This document shows, piece by piece, positions 1 to 8,071 of a DNA stretch of 42,087 bases (the first letter of the stretch is position 1; every line of letters starts with the position of its first letter). The DNA is taken from positions 1 to 42,087 of the forward strand of contig JAUHXM010000017.1 of assembly GCA_030426605.1 (NCBI GenBank), read 5' to 3'. The DNA is from Phycisphaerae bacterium (GTDB taxonomy: Bacteria; Planctomycetota; Phycisphaerae; Phycisphaerales; UBA1924). The position numbers were made by a program, and so were the translations under genes. The notes beneath the pieces were generated by a model, which saw only the letters and a program-made list of their open reading frames with translations, was not told the origin of the DNA and ran no database searches.

Positions 1-1
1 G

Positions 2-63
2 CCCGGCGAGGTGCGGGCGGCGGGTGCCAGGGACAACGGGGCGACGGTGAACACGTGGGACTG
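2..63 (+). CDS. possible 3' end of an upstream gene (partial)
   Basis: The first 62 bases are open in one frame and end at a TGA at 61-63, giving a short tail ending in Asn-Thr-Trp-Asp. This could be the C-terminus of a gene beginning left of the window. The stretch is too short to recognise a family, and chance openness is common at this GC content. Confidence 0.2.
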
Positions 64-106
64 ACGGGCGAGCCCGGGCGATCCCCAGCTCGGACGACGT
101 GGCGCG

Positions 107-517
107 ATGATGCGGCTCCTGCCATACAGTTCCGGGTTGCGTAGCGCCCACGAACAACACCAGACGACCGGCACGCGCCGATGGCACGCCTGTCTCACCG
201 TGCTCGCGTCGGTTCTGATCGCCGTCGCGATCCCGGCCCGTGCGACTCGTGCGGCGGGCGGAGAACTCGATCCGTTCCGCGCTCGTCCCGGCCTGCCTAC
301 CCAGCTGTACACCATCGGTCAGCTCGGGTCGGGCTCCACGATCATCGAACACCGCGAGGATCGCGGTGGTTCCGGCGGCCCTGACGCTGACCGGCCCGGA
401 GCCGTGTCGCTCATACCGTGTCAGTCCCCGTACGGGCTGATTCCGACGCGACGCCGCGTCGCTCCTGACATGCCCGACCGAGGGTCGAGTAATCGTTCTC
501 GAGCTCCGCCCGCCTGA
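107..517 (+). CDS. hypothetical exported protein (doubtful gene)
   Basis: This ORF would encode 136 residues. Residues 25-50 look like a signal peptide: a twin-Arg start, a hydrophobic core (LTVLASVLIAVAIP) and an ARA-type cleavage site. The mature part is short, low in secondary-structure signal and rich in Gly, Arg and Pro, and the last 40 residues look like random high-GC translation. No Shine-Dalgarno is evident. No family is recognised. The surrounding stretch 64-635 holds nothing else I can support, so this may be a genuine orphan secreted protein, a decayed gene, or a chance ORF. Confidence 0.3.
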   Translation: MMRLLPYSSGLRSAHEQHQTTGTRRWHACLTVLASVLIAVAIPARATRAAGGELDPFRARPGLPTQLYTIGQLGSGSTIIEHREDRGGSGGPDADRPGAVSLIPCQSPYGLIPTRRRVAPDMPDRGSSNRSRAPPA

Positions 518-635
518 TCCCAGGCGCCGCTTTTTCTGAACCAACCTGTTTGACCGACCAAGACGCCCGCGCCGCGTCTGTGCTGTTATTGCACGGTTGC
601 CGCGGCCCGGCGTCGCATGCAAACGGAGCCACACG

Positions 636-800
636 ATGCAACCGTCCATCGACGAGGGCACTGAATCGACGACGACGAACCAGGGCGACGCCACGGCGTA
701 CGAGACCGCCAGAGGCTGCCTTTGGCTCGGCGGGCTTACCCTCATCGCGTTCATGCTGATCACCGCCGCCATTCTCTTGTTCGGAGAATCAAGCGCGTAA
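636..800 (+). CDS. small single-pass membrane protein
   Basis: A 54-residue protein. The start is placed at 636 because a GGAG lies about 8 nt before it; an upstream ATG at 597 has no such signal. The N-terminal 25 residues are polar and acidic (rich in Thr, Glu and Asp). Residues about 29-49 form one hydrophobic segment (GGLTLIAFMLITAAILLFG), followed by a very short tail. It ends 7 nt before the antiporter gene at 808, so the two are probably co-transcribed, and it may be a small accessory subunit of that transporter. This role is inference from position only. Confidence 0.55.
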   Translation: MQPSIDEGTESTTTNQGDATAYETARGCLWLGGLTLIAFMLITAAILLFGESSA

Positions 801-807
801 CCCGCCC

Positions 808-2286
808 ATGACCGAGTTCACCGCCACATCACTTCTGTTGGCAACTTTTGGATTGCTGCTGGTGCTCGGCGTCTCGCTCTCGCGGGCCGTCGAGCGCCTC
901 GGCTTTCCCATCGCCCTCCTCTTCCTCGTGCTCGGCATGCTCGCCGGTTCCGAGGGCGTGGGAGGCGTCGCCTTTGACGACTACCGCTTCGCCTTTCAAG
1001 TCGGCACCATGGCCCTTGTCCTCATCCTCTTCGACGGCGGCTTGAACACATCCCTCCGCTCCGTCCGCGAAGCCGCCGCGCCGGCCGCTCTCCTCGCCAC
1101 CGCTGGCGTCCTCATCACCGCCGCCATCGTCGCCCTTGGCGCCCGGCTCGCAGGCCTCGACTGGAAATCTGCCTTGCTCCTCGGCGCCGTCGTCTCGTCC
1201 ACGGACGCCGCCACCGTGTTCGCGGTCTTCCGCGCCGGCGGCTTCGGGCTACGACGGAAGATCAGCACTACGCTCGAGCTCGAATCCGGCCTCAACGATC
1301 CCGCCGCCGTCATCCTGACGGTCACCCTCACGCAGATCGCGATCGGGCCATCCACGCTCGGATGGTCCCTCGCACTCATCATCCCGCTCCAGCTCGCCAT
1401 CGGCGCCGCCCTCGGCGTCGCGACCGGCTACGCGTCCCGCTGGCTCCTCACCCGCATCCGCGTGTCCGCGGGCGGCCTCTTCCCCGTCATCACCGTGGGA
1501 TTGGCGCTGCTGACGTTCGGCATCACCACCGCCGCGAACGGCAGCGGCTTCCTCGCGGTGTATGCCATGGCCGTCGTCCTGGGCAACGGCCCGATCCCCT
1601 ACAAGCCGGGGCTCCGCCGCATCCACGACGCACTCGCTTGGGTCTGCCAAGTCAGCATGTTCCTGATGCTGGGCCTCCTCGTCTTCCCTTCCATGCTGCC
1701 CGCCGTCGCCCTCCCAGGAATCCTGCTCGGCCTCCTGCTCGCCCTCGTTGCACGCCCCGTCGCGGTGGTTCTCTGCCTTCTTCCGTTCCGTTTCAAGCGG
1801 GCGGAGACCGCATTCGTCGCGTGGGCTGGTCTCCGAGGCGCCGTCCCGATCATCCTCGCGTGCTACCCCGTCCTCGCCGGGCACCCCCACGGCGCCGAGC
1901 TCTTTAACCTCGTCTTCTTCATCGTCGTGGTCAACGCCATCGTGCCGGGCGCCACCCTGCGCTGGGTGTCCCGGCGTCTCGGACTCTTCGAGCACGCCCG
2001 GCCCACGCCCTCGGCGGTCCTCGAGATCAACGCCACCAGCATCCTCGCCGGGCGACTCCTCGCCTTCCGAATCTCCCCGCAGGTCGCCGTCTGTGGCGCC
2101 AAAATCTCGGAAATCGAGTTTCCCCCCGAGGCGGCCGTTCTGCTCGTCGTCCGCGACAAGCGCATCCTCGCCGCCAGGGGAGCCACCGTCCTCAACGAGG
2201 GCGACCGTGTCCACCTCTTCTGCCGCGACGAGGATGTTCCATTCGTCACACTGCTCTTCGGGCAACCCGAAGACGAGAACTCCTGA
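808..2286 (+). CDS. K+(Na+)/H+ antiporter, CPA1/NhaP2-type, with C-terminal TrkA-C domain
   Basis: A 492-residue polytopic membrane protein of the monovalent cation:proton antiporter-1 family. The first ~390 residues contain about 12 hydrophobic segments with family landmarks: LFDGGLNT near residue 75, SSTDAATVF near 130 and ESGLNDPAAV near 157, where the Asn-Asp pair corresponds to the ion-binding centre of NhaP/NhaA-fold exchangers. Residues about 410-485 form a TrkA-C-like regulatory domain (the pattern ...GAKISEIEFP...LLVVRDKR...GDRVHLFC). This domain architecture is typical of NhaP2/CvrA-type K+/H+ antiporters. It should act in the cytoplasmic membrane in ion and pH homeostasis. It follows a small membrane protein gene by 7 nt. 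Whether Na+ or K+ is preferred cannot be read from the sequence. Confidence 0.9.
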   Translation: MTEFTATSLLLATFGLLLVLGVSLSRAVERLGFPIALLFLVLGMLAGSEGVGGVAFDDYRFAFQVGTMALVLILFDGGLNTSLRSVREAAAPAALLATAGVLITAAIVALGARLAGLDWKSALLLGAVVSSTDAATVFAVFRAGGFGLRRKISTTLELESGLNDPAAVILTVTLTQIAIGPSTLGWSLALIIPLQLAIGAALGVATGYASRWLLTRIRVSAGGLFPVITVGLALLTFGITTAANGSGFLAVYAMAVVLGNGPIPYKPGLRRIHDALAWVCQVSMFLMLGLLVFPSMLPAVALPGILLGLLLALVARPVAVVLCLLPFRFKRAETAFVAWAGLRGAVPIILACYPVLAGHPHGAELFNLVFFIVVVNAIVPGATLRWVSRRLGLFEHARPTPSAVLEINATSILAGRLLAFRISPQVAVCGAKISEIEFPPEAAVLLVVRDKRILAARGATVLNEGDRVHLFCRDEDVPFVTLLFGQPEDENS

Positions 2287-2307
2287 CCGTCCTGCCGCGG
2301 ACCAGGC

Positions 2308-2928
2308 TCAACCCTCCCGCGCCCTCCCGAACACGTAGAGCATCTCGCGCGCGATCTGGCGGCAGCGCTCGTCGTACGCCTCGGTCTCGCGGTCGGTGCC
2401 GTCGAACGCCTTCGGGTCCTCATACTTGATTGAGAACCGGGCGTCGGCGCCGGGGACGTATGGGCAAGCGGCGTCGGCGCTGTCGCACACCATCACCGCG
2501 GCGAAGTGCTCGCGCGGGTTGGGCGGCTGGTCGTACACCTTGCTGAAGCACGCCATCGGCTCGGTGTCCTCGTGCCACCGGACGCTGACGGCGGGGTTGG
2601 CTCCGCGGGGCGGTGGGGCCACGAGAAACCCGGCCCGCTCGATCGCGGCGACGGCATTCGGGTGAAATGCGGTCGCCTCGGTGCCACCAGAGAACGTCTC
2701 GACGGTCACGATCCCGGAGTGGGCCGCGGCGGTCTGGGCCCATATCTGCGCCAGGTGACTCCGCCGCGAGTTGTGCGTGCAGACGAACGTCAGCCGGGCC
2801 GTGTCGCCTTTCGTACCCGCGCCGCGCACGTACGCGGCGAGCCGGTCGAGGTCCGACCGTCGCGCATCTTCGATCTGATCGAACTCGCCGAGCCGGTCGA
2901 CGATGTAGGTGCTGAGCGCAGGCGTCAT
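2308..2928 (-). CDS. ArsC-like low-molecular-weight protein tyrosine phosphatase / arsenate reductase
   Basis: A 206-residue protein with the LMW-PTPase phosphate loop C-X5-R, seen as VCTHNSRRS around residues 49-57, followed by an AHSGIVTVETFSGGTEATAFHPNAV-like region (the S-x-G-T motif shared by thioredoxin-coupled ArsC and LMW-PTPs). A YEDPKAFD segment near residue 170 supplies the Asp-Pro of the general acid loop. It is longer than the usual 130-150 residues because of a ~40-residue helical N-terminal extension. The likely role is arsenate reduction or phosphotyrosine hydrolysis in the cytoplasm. No other ars gene is adjacent, so the arsenic assignment is open. It converges with the antiporter gene (20 nt gap). 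Confidence 0.75.
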   Translation of the reverse strand: MTPALSTYIVDRLGEFDQIEDARRSDLDRLAAYVRGAGTKGDTARLTFVCTHNSRRSHLAQIWAQTAAAHSGIVTVETFSGGTEATAFHPNAVAAIERAGFLVAPPPRGANPAVSVRWHEDTEPMACFSKVYDQPPNPREHFAAVMVCDSADAACPYVPGADARFSIKYEDPKAFDGTDRETEAYDERCRQIAREMLYVFGRAREG

Positions 2929-3106
2929 GGCCGCACTCGGCGCGGTGAAGACGCAGCGGCGTTCGCTCGTACACGACAGGTCATGGGCGGATCCGACAGC
3001 GTTCGCAGCATGGGCTCAAACTCCGGAGTGATATCTGCTCCAAGCGTATCTCACCGACCGGTGCAACCGGGCGGAGCCGAGCCCCTATGAGCATCGGGAG
3101 GGTGGC

Positions 3107-4273
3107 ATGCATCAACAATTAACAAACGCGATCGCGGCGCTGTGCCTTCTGGTGGGGTCCGCAAGCGGAGCGCCGGCGGCCGACGAGGCGTCGCGGGAGA
3201 TCGAGTCGGTCCTGGCGGACACGCTCGCCGGCGGCCGGGTCACGGGGGCGACCGCAGCGCTCATCCTGCCCGACGGGTCGCTGCACACGGGCGTGTGGGG
3301 CGCGCTGGCGGAAGACCCTGGCACACCCATGCCCGCGGACGCTCGGATGCTCGCCGGGAGCGCGGGCAAGACATTTTTCAGCGTGGTGCTCCTGCAGCTC
3401 GTTGAGGAGGGCACGCTCTCGCTCGACGACACGCTCGCGAAGCACCTCGGCGATCTCGATTGGTTCGACGAGATCCCGAACGCCGATGCGATCACGCTGC
3501 GCCATCTCGCGAACCACACCTCGGGATTGCGCGATCACGTCTGGTTCGAGACCTTCCAGCGCACCGTTCGTCGGAACCCGGACCGGGCGTGGGCGCACGA
3601 AGAGCTCGCCAAACAGATCGCGGGCACCGAGGCGTTGTTCGAGCCCGGCGATGCATGGGCGTACTCGGATACAAACTACGTCCTGCTCGGTCTTGTGATG
3701 GAACGCGCGACGGGCGAGGACTGCTACGACATGATCTGCGAGCGGGTGCTCACGCCCCTCGCGCTCGAGGGTTCCTCGCCCTCGGATCGGGCGGAGTTGC
3801 CCGGCCTGGTCGGCGGAACGACCACGCTCGGCGGAGTGTTTGAGATCGACGAGATCGTTGCGCGCGACGGTGTGTACGTCATGAATCCCCAGTGGGAGTG
3901 GGCGGGCGGCGGGATGGTCTCGACCAGCGCCGATCTCGCAAGGCTCTTCCACGCGATCTGGACCACCGATCTGTTCGAGCCAGAATCGATCGATGAGCTC
4001 ATGAGCTACGCCCCCGCGGCGCTCGGGCCCGGCGCGGGGTACTCCGTCGGGATGATCCGGATGCGATCGCCCGTGGGCGAGTGGCACGGGCACATGGGCA
4101 TCATGCCGGGCTACCTCACGCACGCGGTGCACTACCCCGAGCACGGCGTCACGGTCGCCGTGCAGGTGAACGCCGACGGGCAGCAAGCGCAACGGGCACA
4201 GTTCGACGCCGCCCACGCGCTCGCCCGCGAGGCGTTCCAGCGAGCGGAGGAGATCGGTTCTGTGCGTCCCTGA
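3107..4273 (+). CDS. secreted serine hydrolase, beta-lactamase / D-Ala-D-Ala carboxypeptidase family (class C fold)
   Basis: A 388-residue protein with an N-terminal signal peptide (cleavage likely after ...SGAPAA near residue 25). The S-x-x-K motif is SAGK at residues 85-88, the second motif is Y186-S-D in the AWAYSDTNYVLLG block, and an HMG near residue 330 stands for the third (K/H-T/S/M-G) motif. This is the esterase/penicillin-binding-protein-like family that includes many peptidases and esterases of unknown substrate. GGGAGG about 9 nt upstream supports this start. It should act in the periplasm or outside the cell. The Asp in place of the canonical Asn of Y-x-N is common in the esterase-like members. 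The gene is 44 nt before an M20 peptidase gene that has its own -10-like element. Confidence 0.85.
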   Translation: MHQQLTNAIAALCLLVGSASGAPAADEASREIESVLADTLAGGRVTGATAALILPDGSLHTGVWGALAEDPGTPMPADARMLAGSAGKTFFSVVLLQLVEEGTLSLDDTLAKHLGDLDWFDEIPNADAITLRHLANHTSGLRDHVWFETFQRTVRRNPDRAWAHEELAKQIAGTEALFEPGDAWAYSDTNYVLLGLVMERATGEDCYDMICERVLTPLALEGSSPSDRAELPGLVGGTTTLGGVFEIDEIVARDGVYVMNPQWEWAGGGMVSTSADLARLFHAIWTTDLFEPESIDELMSYAPAALGPGAGYSVGMIRMRSPVGEWHGHMGIMPGYLTHAVHYPEHGVTVAVQVNADGQQAQRAQFDAAHALAREAFQRAEEIGSVRP

Positions 4274-4294
4274 CACGGATCGGTCGCGGTCCGG

Positions 4295-4300
4295 TAGAGT
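4295..4300 (+). promoter_or_regulatory. putative -10 element (TAGAGT) before the M20 amidohydrolase gene
   Basis: A TANNNT hexamer sits 17 nt before the ATG at 4318, with a GGAGG Shine-Dalgarno between them. No convincing -35 element is seen. This is inference from position and from similar elements before other genes in the window. Confidence 0.3.
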
Positions 4301-4317
4301 GTGCGCGGAGGTGACGC

Positions 4318-5613
4318 ATGCTCCGAAACCTGCTGCCGATCGCACTGTCCGCTCTTGTTGTCGCGGGTACGCCCGCTCTCGCGGACGACGACTACCCGTA
4401 TCTCGAAGCGCTGTACAAGCACCTGCACGCGAATCCCGAGCTGAGCTTCCAGGAAGAACAGACGGCGGCACGCATGGCGAGCGAGCTCCGGGGGCTGGGG
4501 TTCGACGTCGCCACGGGGATAGGCGGGCACGGGGTCATCGGCGTCATGGAGAACGGTGACGGCCCGACGCTTCTCATCCGCGCCGACATGGACGCCCTGC
4601 CCGTCGAGGAGGCGACCGGGCTGCCCTACGCCTCGACGGCGAAGGCGACGGAGCAGACCGGGCAGGAAGTGTCTGTCATGCACGCCTGCGGGCATGACGT
4701 GCACATGACGGTCTGGGTCGGCACGGCCCGCCGGCTTGTCGCGACGAAAGACGAATGGTCCGGCACGCTCGTCATGATCGCCCAGCCCGCGGAAGAACGC
4801 GGCGCGGGCGCCAAGGCGATGCTTGAGGATGGACTCTTCGAGCGCTTCCCACGGCCGGACTACAACATCGCGCTGCACGTCTCCGGCGGTCACCCCGCGG
4901 GCAGCGTCGGGTTCGTCCCGGGCTGGGCGATGGCGAACGTGGACTCGGTGGACATCACCGTGCACGGCATGCCCGGGCACGGCAGCGCCCCGCACACCAC
5001 CAAGGATCCCGTCGTGATCGCGTCGCAGATCGTCCTGAACCTGCAGACGATCGTGTCGCGTGAGATCGACCCGCTCAAGCCAGCCGTGGTCACGGTCGGC
5101 TCCTTCCACGCTGGCACAAAGCACAACATCATCTCCGACCGGGCGGACCTGCAGATCACCGTCCGCTCGTACGACGACGATGTCCGGAATCAGCTCCTCG
5201 CGGCGATCGAGCGCATCGCGATCAACACCGCCCGAACCGCCGGGCTACCCGATGACAAGTTGCCCGACGTGCTGGTCAAGGACGAGTTCACCCCGAGCCT
5301 GTACAACGACCCGGATCTCACCGAACGCGTGCAGCGCGCGATCGGTGCCGCGATCGGAGAGGACAACATCCTCCCCGCCTCACCCGTCATGGGCGGCGAG
5401 GACTTCGCCCGGTACGGCAGGCAGGACCCACCCATCCCGAGCGTGATGTTCCGGCTCGGCGCGATCGGGGACGAGCTGTACCAGGCGTCCCGGCGCCGCG
5501 GCGTGGTGCTCCCGAGCCTGCACACGCCGTTCTTTGCGCCGGACCCCGAGCCCACCATCACGACGGGTGTGAACGCGATGACCGCCGCGGCGATGGAGAT
5601 CCTCGCAGACTGA
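4318..5613 (+). CDS. exported M20-family metallopeptidase / amidohydrolase (hippurate hydrolase-like)
   Basis: A 431-residue protein with a signal peptide (residues 1-22, ending PALADDD). The M20D signature is clear: metal ligands C124 and H126 in HACGHD, the acidic pair E159-E160 in QPAEER, and a later His in ALHVSGG. RADMDALPVEE near residue 88 and a late MGGEDFARY block complete the family pattern, with a dimerisation domain between. Such enzymes hydrolyse N-acyl amino acids or similar amides using a dinuclear metal centre. The signal peptide places it in the periplasm. The start is supported by GGAGG 6 nt before the ATG. It converges with the PEP-CTERM-like gene. Confidence 0.9.
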   Translation: MLRNLLPIALSALVVAGTPALADDDYPYLEALYKHLHANPELSFQEEQTAARMASELRGLGFDVATGIGGHGVIGVMENGDGPTLLIRADMDALPVEEATGLPYASTAKATEQTGQEVSVMHACGHDVHMTVWVGTARRLVATKDEWSGTLVMIAQPAEERGAGAKAMLEDGLFERFPRPDYNIALHVSGGHPAGSVGFVPGWAMANVDSVDITVHGMPGHGSAPHTTKDPVVIASQIVLNLQTIVSREIDPLKPAVVTVGSFHAGTKHNIISDRADLQITVRSYDDDVRNQLLAAIERIAINTARTAGLPDDKLPDVLVKDEFTPSLYNDPDLTERVQRAIGAAIGEDNILPASPVMGGEDFARYGRQDPPIPSVMFRLGAIGDELYQASRRRGVVLPSLHTPFFAPDPEPTITTGVNAMTAAAMEILAD

Positions 5614-5641
5614 TCGTGCTGGGCAGTCGTGCTGAACCGGG

Positions 5642-6352
5642 TTACCGACGGCGGCGGGTTGCGAGCAACCCCATCCCGACCAGACCAAGCGCGGACGTGC
5701 CCGGCGCCGGAAGCTCGGAGTACGTGTACTCCGCCCAGATGTCGATCGTCAGCTCCCAATCGGAAACCGGATTCGTCTCGGTGATGGCGATCAGCGAGCC
5801 GTCGATCGACGTCAGCGTGCGCGCATCGAGCAGCGCCGAGACGTACACGTCGAACGGGTTGCCCGACTCAAACACCGACGGGTCCACCGACCCGGACAAC
5901 TCGGTGACGGCCGAGAAGGAGAGCTCGATCTCGTTGATGAAGCCGAAATTCGGGATGCTCTCCGGGTCGATCTCGTCGGAGGCCCACGCGTTGATCGGGT
6001 CCATCAGGACGTACTGATTCCCGATCGTCGCCCCGAAGCCTGAGGAGTTCGTCGCGACCATCGGGCCGGGCTCGAGCTGCGAGACGTTCAGGACGTCCAC
6101 GAGAATGTTCGAGAACGTGACGCGGGCGTAGACCTCCACGTCGAGCAGCGTGCGATCGCCGGACCGGGTGTCGAACGACCCGAGCGCGAGCGAGGGCGAC
6201 GCGAGCAGCGGCGTGCCGCCCCAGTTCGCGACCAGCTCGTGCGGTGCCATCGTTGTCGAATTCCCGATGACCTGCGTCTGAATATTCGCGTCGGCACCCG
6301 CGGCGAGAGCCGCAATCACCGCCGCACACGTCGCCATCGGAGCCTTGCCCAC
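5642..6352 (-). CDS. PEP-CTERM-like exported protein
   Basis: About 236 residues. I place the start at a GTG (6352) because a GGGAGG lies 6 nt upstream; ATGs at 6337 and 6367 are alternatives. The protein opens with a signal peptide (MATCAAVIAALAAGADA) and ends with a sorting-tail pattern: ELPAPG, a hydrophobic stretch, then four Arg residues. That matches the PEP-CTERM-type anchor common in planctomycetes. The middle is acidic and beta-rich with no recognised catalytic motif (PEP-CTERM proteins are usually surface or matrix proteins). Function unknown. The processing exosortase would be encoded elsewhere. Confidence 0.75.
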   Translation of the reverse strand: MGKAPMATCAAVIAALAAGADANIQTQVIGNSTTMAPHELVANWGGTPLLASPSLALGSFDTRSGDRTLLDVEVYARVTFSNILVDVLNVSQLEPGPMVATNSSGFGATIGNQYVLMDPINAWASDEIDPESIPNFGFINEIELSFSAVTELSGSVDPSVFESGNPFDVYVSALLDARTLTSIDGSLIAITETNPVSDWELTIDIWAEYTYSELPAPGTSALGLVGMGLLATRRRR

Positions 6353-6482
6353 GATCCACCTCCCCATCCAACGGGTCCACGAGCGCGAACAGCGCCCCGC
6401 ACAAAGGTGCCGGGTATCGGACCTGGTGCCAGCCGATTCCGAGAAAACTGGGGGGTTTGGGGCCCGGAGGGGATTTCGGGGC

Positions 6483-6965
6483 TCAGAGCTTGGGTGGGCC
6501 CGGGGGCTCGCGGTAGAAGCCCTGACCGGTGTCCTCGAGCACGCCACGCCGGGCGAGCTCGCGCCAGAGGGCGATCGGGTACTCGCGCGGCGGCTCGATC
6601 GCGTCGATGCCCGAGGGCTTGCCGCTCGTCGTGTAGTGCCCGCGGAGCTTGGACTCGTCGGCGAGCCTCGCCGCCTTCAGCCGCTTGCGAAACGCCCGCA
6701 TCGCGTCGTTCAACTCGTGCTGGGTGAACTCCTGAGTAGGGGCCTCGGCGGCGGGGGCCGGCTCGCCTGGGTTCTCGAGTTGTCGGACCAGCGCCTCGAG
6801 CCCGTCGGCGTCCTTCTCGGCGACCACGCGGGCCGCCTCCGACGCATCCACCGGCATCCGCCCGATGAGCCTGCCCACGAGCGACCAGGCGTCCACGACC
6901 TTGAACCCGTCATCCGCGGCACGGATCAGGTCGGCCTGCTCGCGGAGTTTTTCGACGGCGTTCAT
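6483..6965 (-). CDS. conserved-looking hypothetical cytoplasmic protein
   Basis: 160 residues, with no signal peptide or membrane segment. The N-terminal half is helical (VEKLREQADLIRAADD) and ends in an acidic-Pro linker near residues 66-76. A second helical domain, about residues 78-110, is followed by a C-terminal block (YPIALWRELARRGVLEDTGQGFYREPP) that looks like a winged-helix or small folded unit. I do not recognise the family. There is no Shine-Dalgarno; instead TATCCT lies 5 nt before the ATG, which suggests a leaderless message. The coding bias (G/C third positions) supports a real gene. Confidence 0.65.
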   Translation of the reverse strand: MNAVEKLREQADLIRAADDGFKVVDAWSLVGRLIGRMPVDASEAARVVAEKDADGLEALVRQLENPGEPAPAAEAPTQEFTQHELNDAMRAFRKRLKAARLADESKLRGHYTTSGKPSGIDAIEPPREYPIALWRELARRGVLEDTGQGFYREPPGPPKL

Positions 6966-6970
6966 GGCAA

Positions 6971-6976
6971 AGGATA
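6971..6976 (-). promoter_or_regulatory. putative -10 element (TATCCT) for a leaderless start at 6965
   Basis: On the minus strand TATCCT is followed by 5 nt and then the ATG. No Shine-Dalgarno lies between. The same arrangement recurs before other genes in this window. No -35 is obvious. Confidence 0.4.
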
Positions 6977-7072
6977 GGGATCACCCGGGCCTGGACGCCT
7001 GTGCTGACGCTGCTGTCCGCCGACCCAACGCATCTGTCGAGCCGGAGGCCCACCCGGGCCGATGAACCGGCT

Positions 7073-7294
7073 ATGGGATTCCTCAGCCGCCTCTTCGGTT
7101 CCGTCGATCGCCCGCCCGCCGTGCCGCAGGACGACTCCATGTCCCGCGTGCCGATCGAAACGCTTGAGCAGGTCCAGCAGCTCGCGCTGAACAAGCGCAA
7201 GATCGATGCGATCAAGCTCTACCGCGAGGCGAGCCGGTGCGGCCTGAAGGAAGCCAAGGAAGCCGTCGAGCAGATCGTCCGCGAGGCGGCCTGA
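7073..7294 (+). CDS. small protein with ribosomal L7/L12 C-terminal-like domain
   Basis: 73 residues from the ATG at 7073; the longer in-frame extension to 7001 looks non-coding. Residues 1-20 are a short variable N-terminus (MGFLSRLFGS). Residues about 31-73 (TLEQVQQLALNKRKIDAIKLYRE...GLKEAKEAVEQI) closely follow the helical pattern of the ribosomal protein L7/L12 C-terminal domain, especially the GLKEAKEAVE helix. It is a stand-alone domain, not ribosomal L12, since the N-terminal dimerisation domain is absent. Such proteins are widespread and of unknown role. It converges with the GDSL lipoprotein gene, 7 nt apart. Confidence 0.75.
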   Translation: MGFLSRLFGSVDRPPAVPQDDSMSRVPIETLEQVQQLALNKRKIDAIKLYREASRCGLKEAKEAVEQIVREAA

Positions 7295-7301
7295 CCCCTC
7301 G

Positions 7302-8012
7302 CTACCCGCCGAGGCGCGACGAGATCCAGAGGGAGATCACGCGCGGACGCACGACGTCCGTCCACCGGGCGTACCCCAGGCCGTTGAGGTGGAGTCCGTC
7401 GTCGAGGAAGTACGCCTCGTTGGGCTCGCCCGACGCGTTGAGCAGTGGGGACGCGACGTCGAGGAACTCCGCGAAGTCGTGCTCGTCGCAATACTCGGCC
7501 ACCATCGCGTTCGCACGTTCCATGGCGGGCCAGTTGTTCCAGCGTGCCAGGCTCGGCTTGATCGCCAAGTAGAGGACCTTGGTGTTGGGCAGACGCTCGT
7601 GCACCTCGTCGGCGAACGCGATGAACCCGTCCGCCGCGGCGCGCGAGTCGGTGTTGTCGGTGCCCAGGTCGTTGTCGCCGCAGTAGTACACGATCACGCT
7701 GGGTTCGTGGTGCCAGACGATCCGGTCCGCGACGGCGAGGACTTCCCGCGTCTGCGACCCGCCGAACCCGCGGTTGATGACGGGCGCGGGGGCCATGTCC
7801 TCAGCAAGGGATTGCCACATCCGCACGCTGGACGACCCGGTGAAGAGGACCTTGCCGGGCTCGATGGGGTTGGCTCGGTCCGCGGCTTCGAAGGCGCGGA
7901 TCTCGGGTTCGTACCAGGCATCGGTGACCGCGGTGTCATCGCGAGGGGCGCTGGCGCACCCGCTGGCGAGCAGCACGCCGAGGCAGAGAAATCCGAAGCG
8001 GGAACCCTTCAT
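7302..8012 (-). CDS. GDSL/SGNH-family lipoprotein esterase
   Basis: A 236-residue lipoprotein. The signal peptide ends in the lipobox LASGC (Cys19). SGNH-hydrolase blocks follow: FTGSSSVRMW near residue 58 with the nucleophile Ser in block I, a Gly in NRGFGGS, GDND near residue 112 as block III, and DGLHLNGLGYARW near residue 217 with the catalytic Asp and His of block V. The enzyme should deacylate a carbohydrate or lipid ester at the cell envelope, and the substrate cannot be told. TATACT lies 6 nt before the ATG and no Shine-Dalgarno is present, so transcription may be leaderless. Confidence 0.88.
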   Translation of the reverse strand: MKGSRFGFLCLGVLLASGCASAPRDDTAVTDAWYEPEIRAFEAADRANPIEPGKVLFTGSSSVRMWQSLAEDMAPAPVINRGFGGSQTREVLAVADRIVWHHEPSVIVYYCGDNDLGTDNTDSRAAADGFIAFADEVHERLPNTKVLYLAIKPSLARWNNWPAMERANAMVAEYCDEHDFAEFLDVASPLLNASGEPNEAYFLDDGLHLNGLGYARWTDVVRPRVISLWISSRLGG

Positions 8013-8018
8013 CGACGC

Positions 8019-8024
8019 AGTATA
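8019..8024 (-). promoter_or_regulatory. putative -10 element (TATACT) for a leaderless start at 8012
   Basis: TATACT on the minus strand, 6 nt before the ATG of the GDSL lipoprotein gene, with no Shine-Dalgarno. It is the closest match to the TATAAT consensus among the start-proximal elements in this window. Confidence 0.5.
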
Positions 8025-8060
8025 TGAGACGCCCGTCGGGCCGCGCCCGCACGCCCCCGG

Positions 8061-8066
8061 TACCCT
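8061..8066 (+). promoter_or_regulatory. putative -10 element (TACCCT) for a leaderless start at 8072
   Basis: TACCCT lies 5 nt before ATG 8072 and 8 nt before ATG 8075. There is no Shine-Dalgarno. Confidence 0.35.
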
Positions 8067-8071
8067 CCCGC

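Noticed and set aside
411..641. 76-residue minus-strand ORF near the left edge
   Set aside because: No ribosome binding site, no domain, and Arg/Ala-rich random-like translation.
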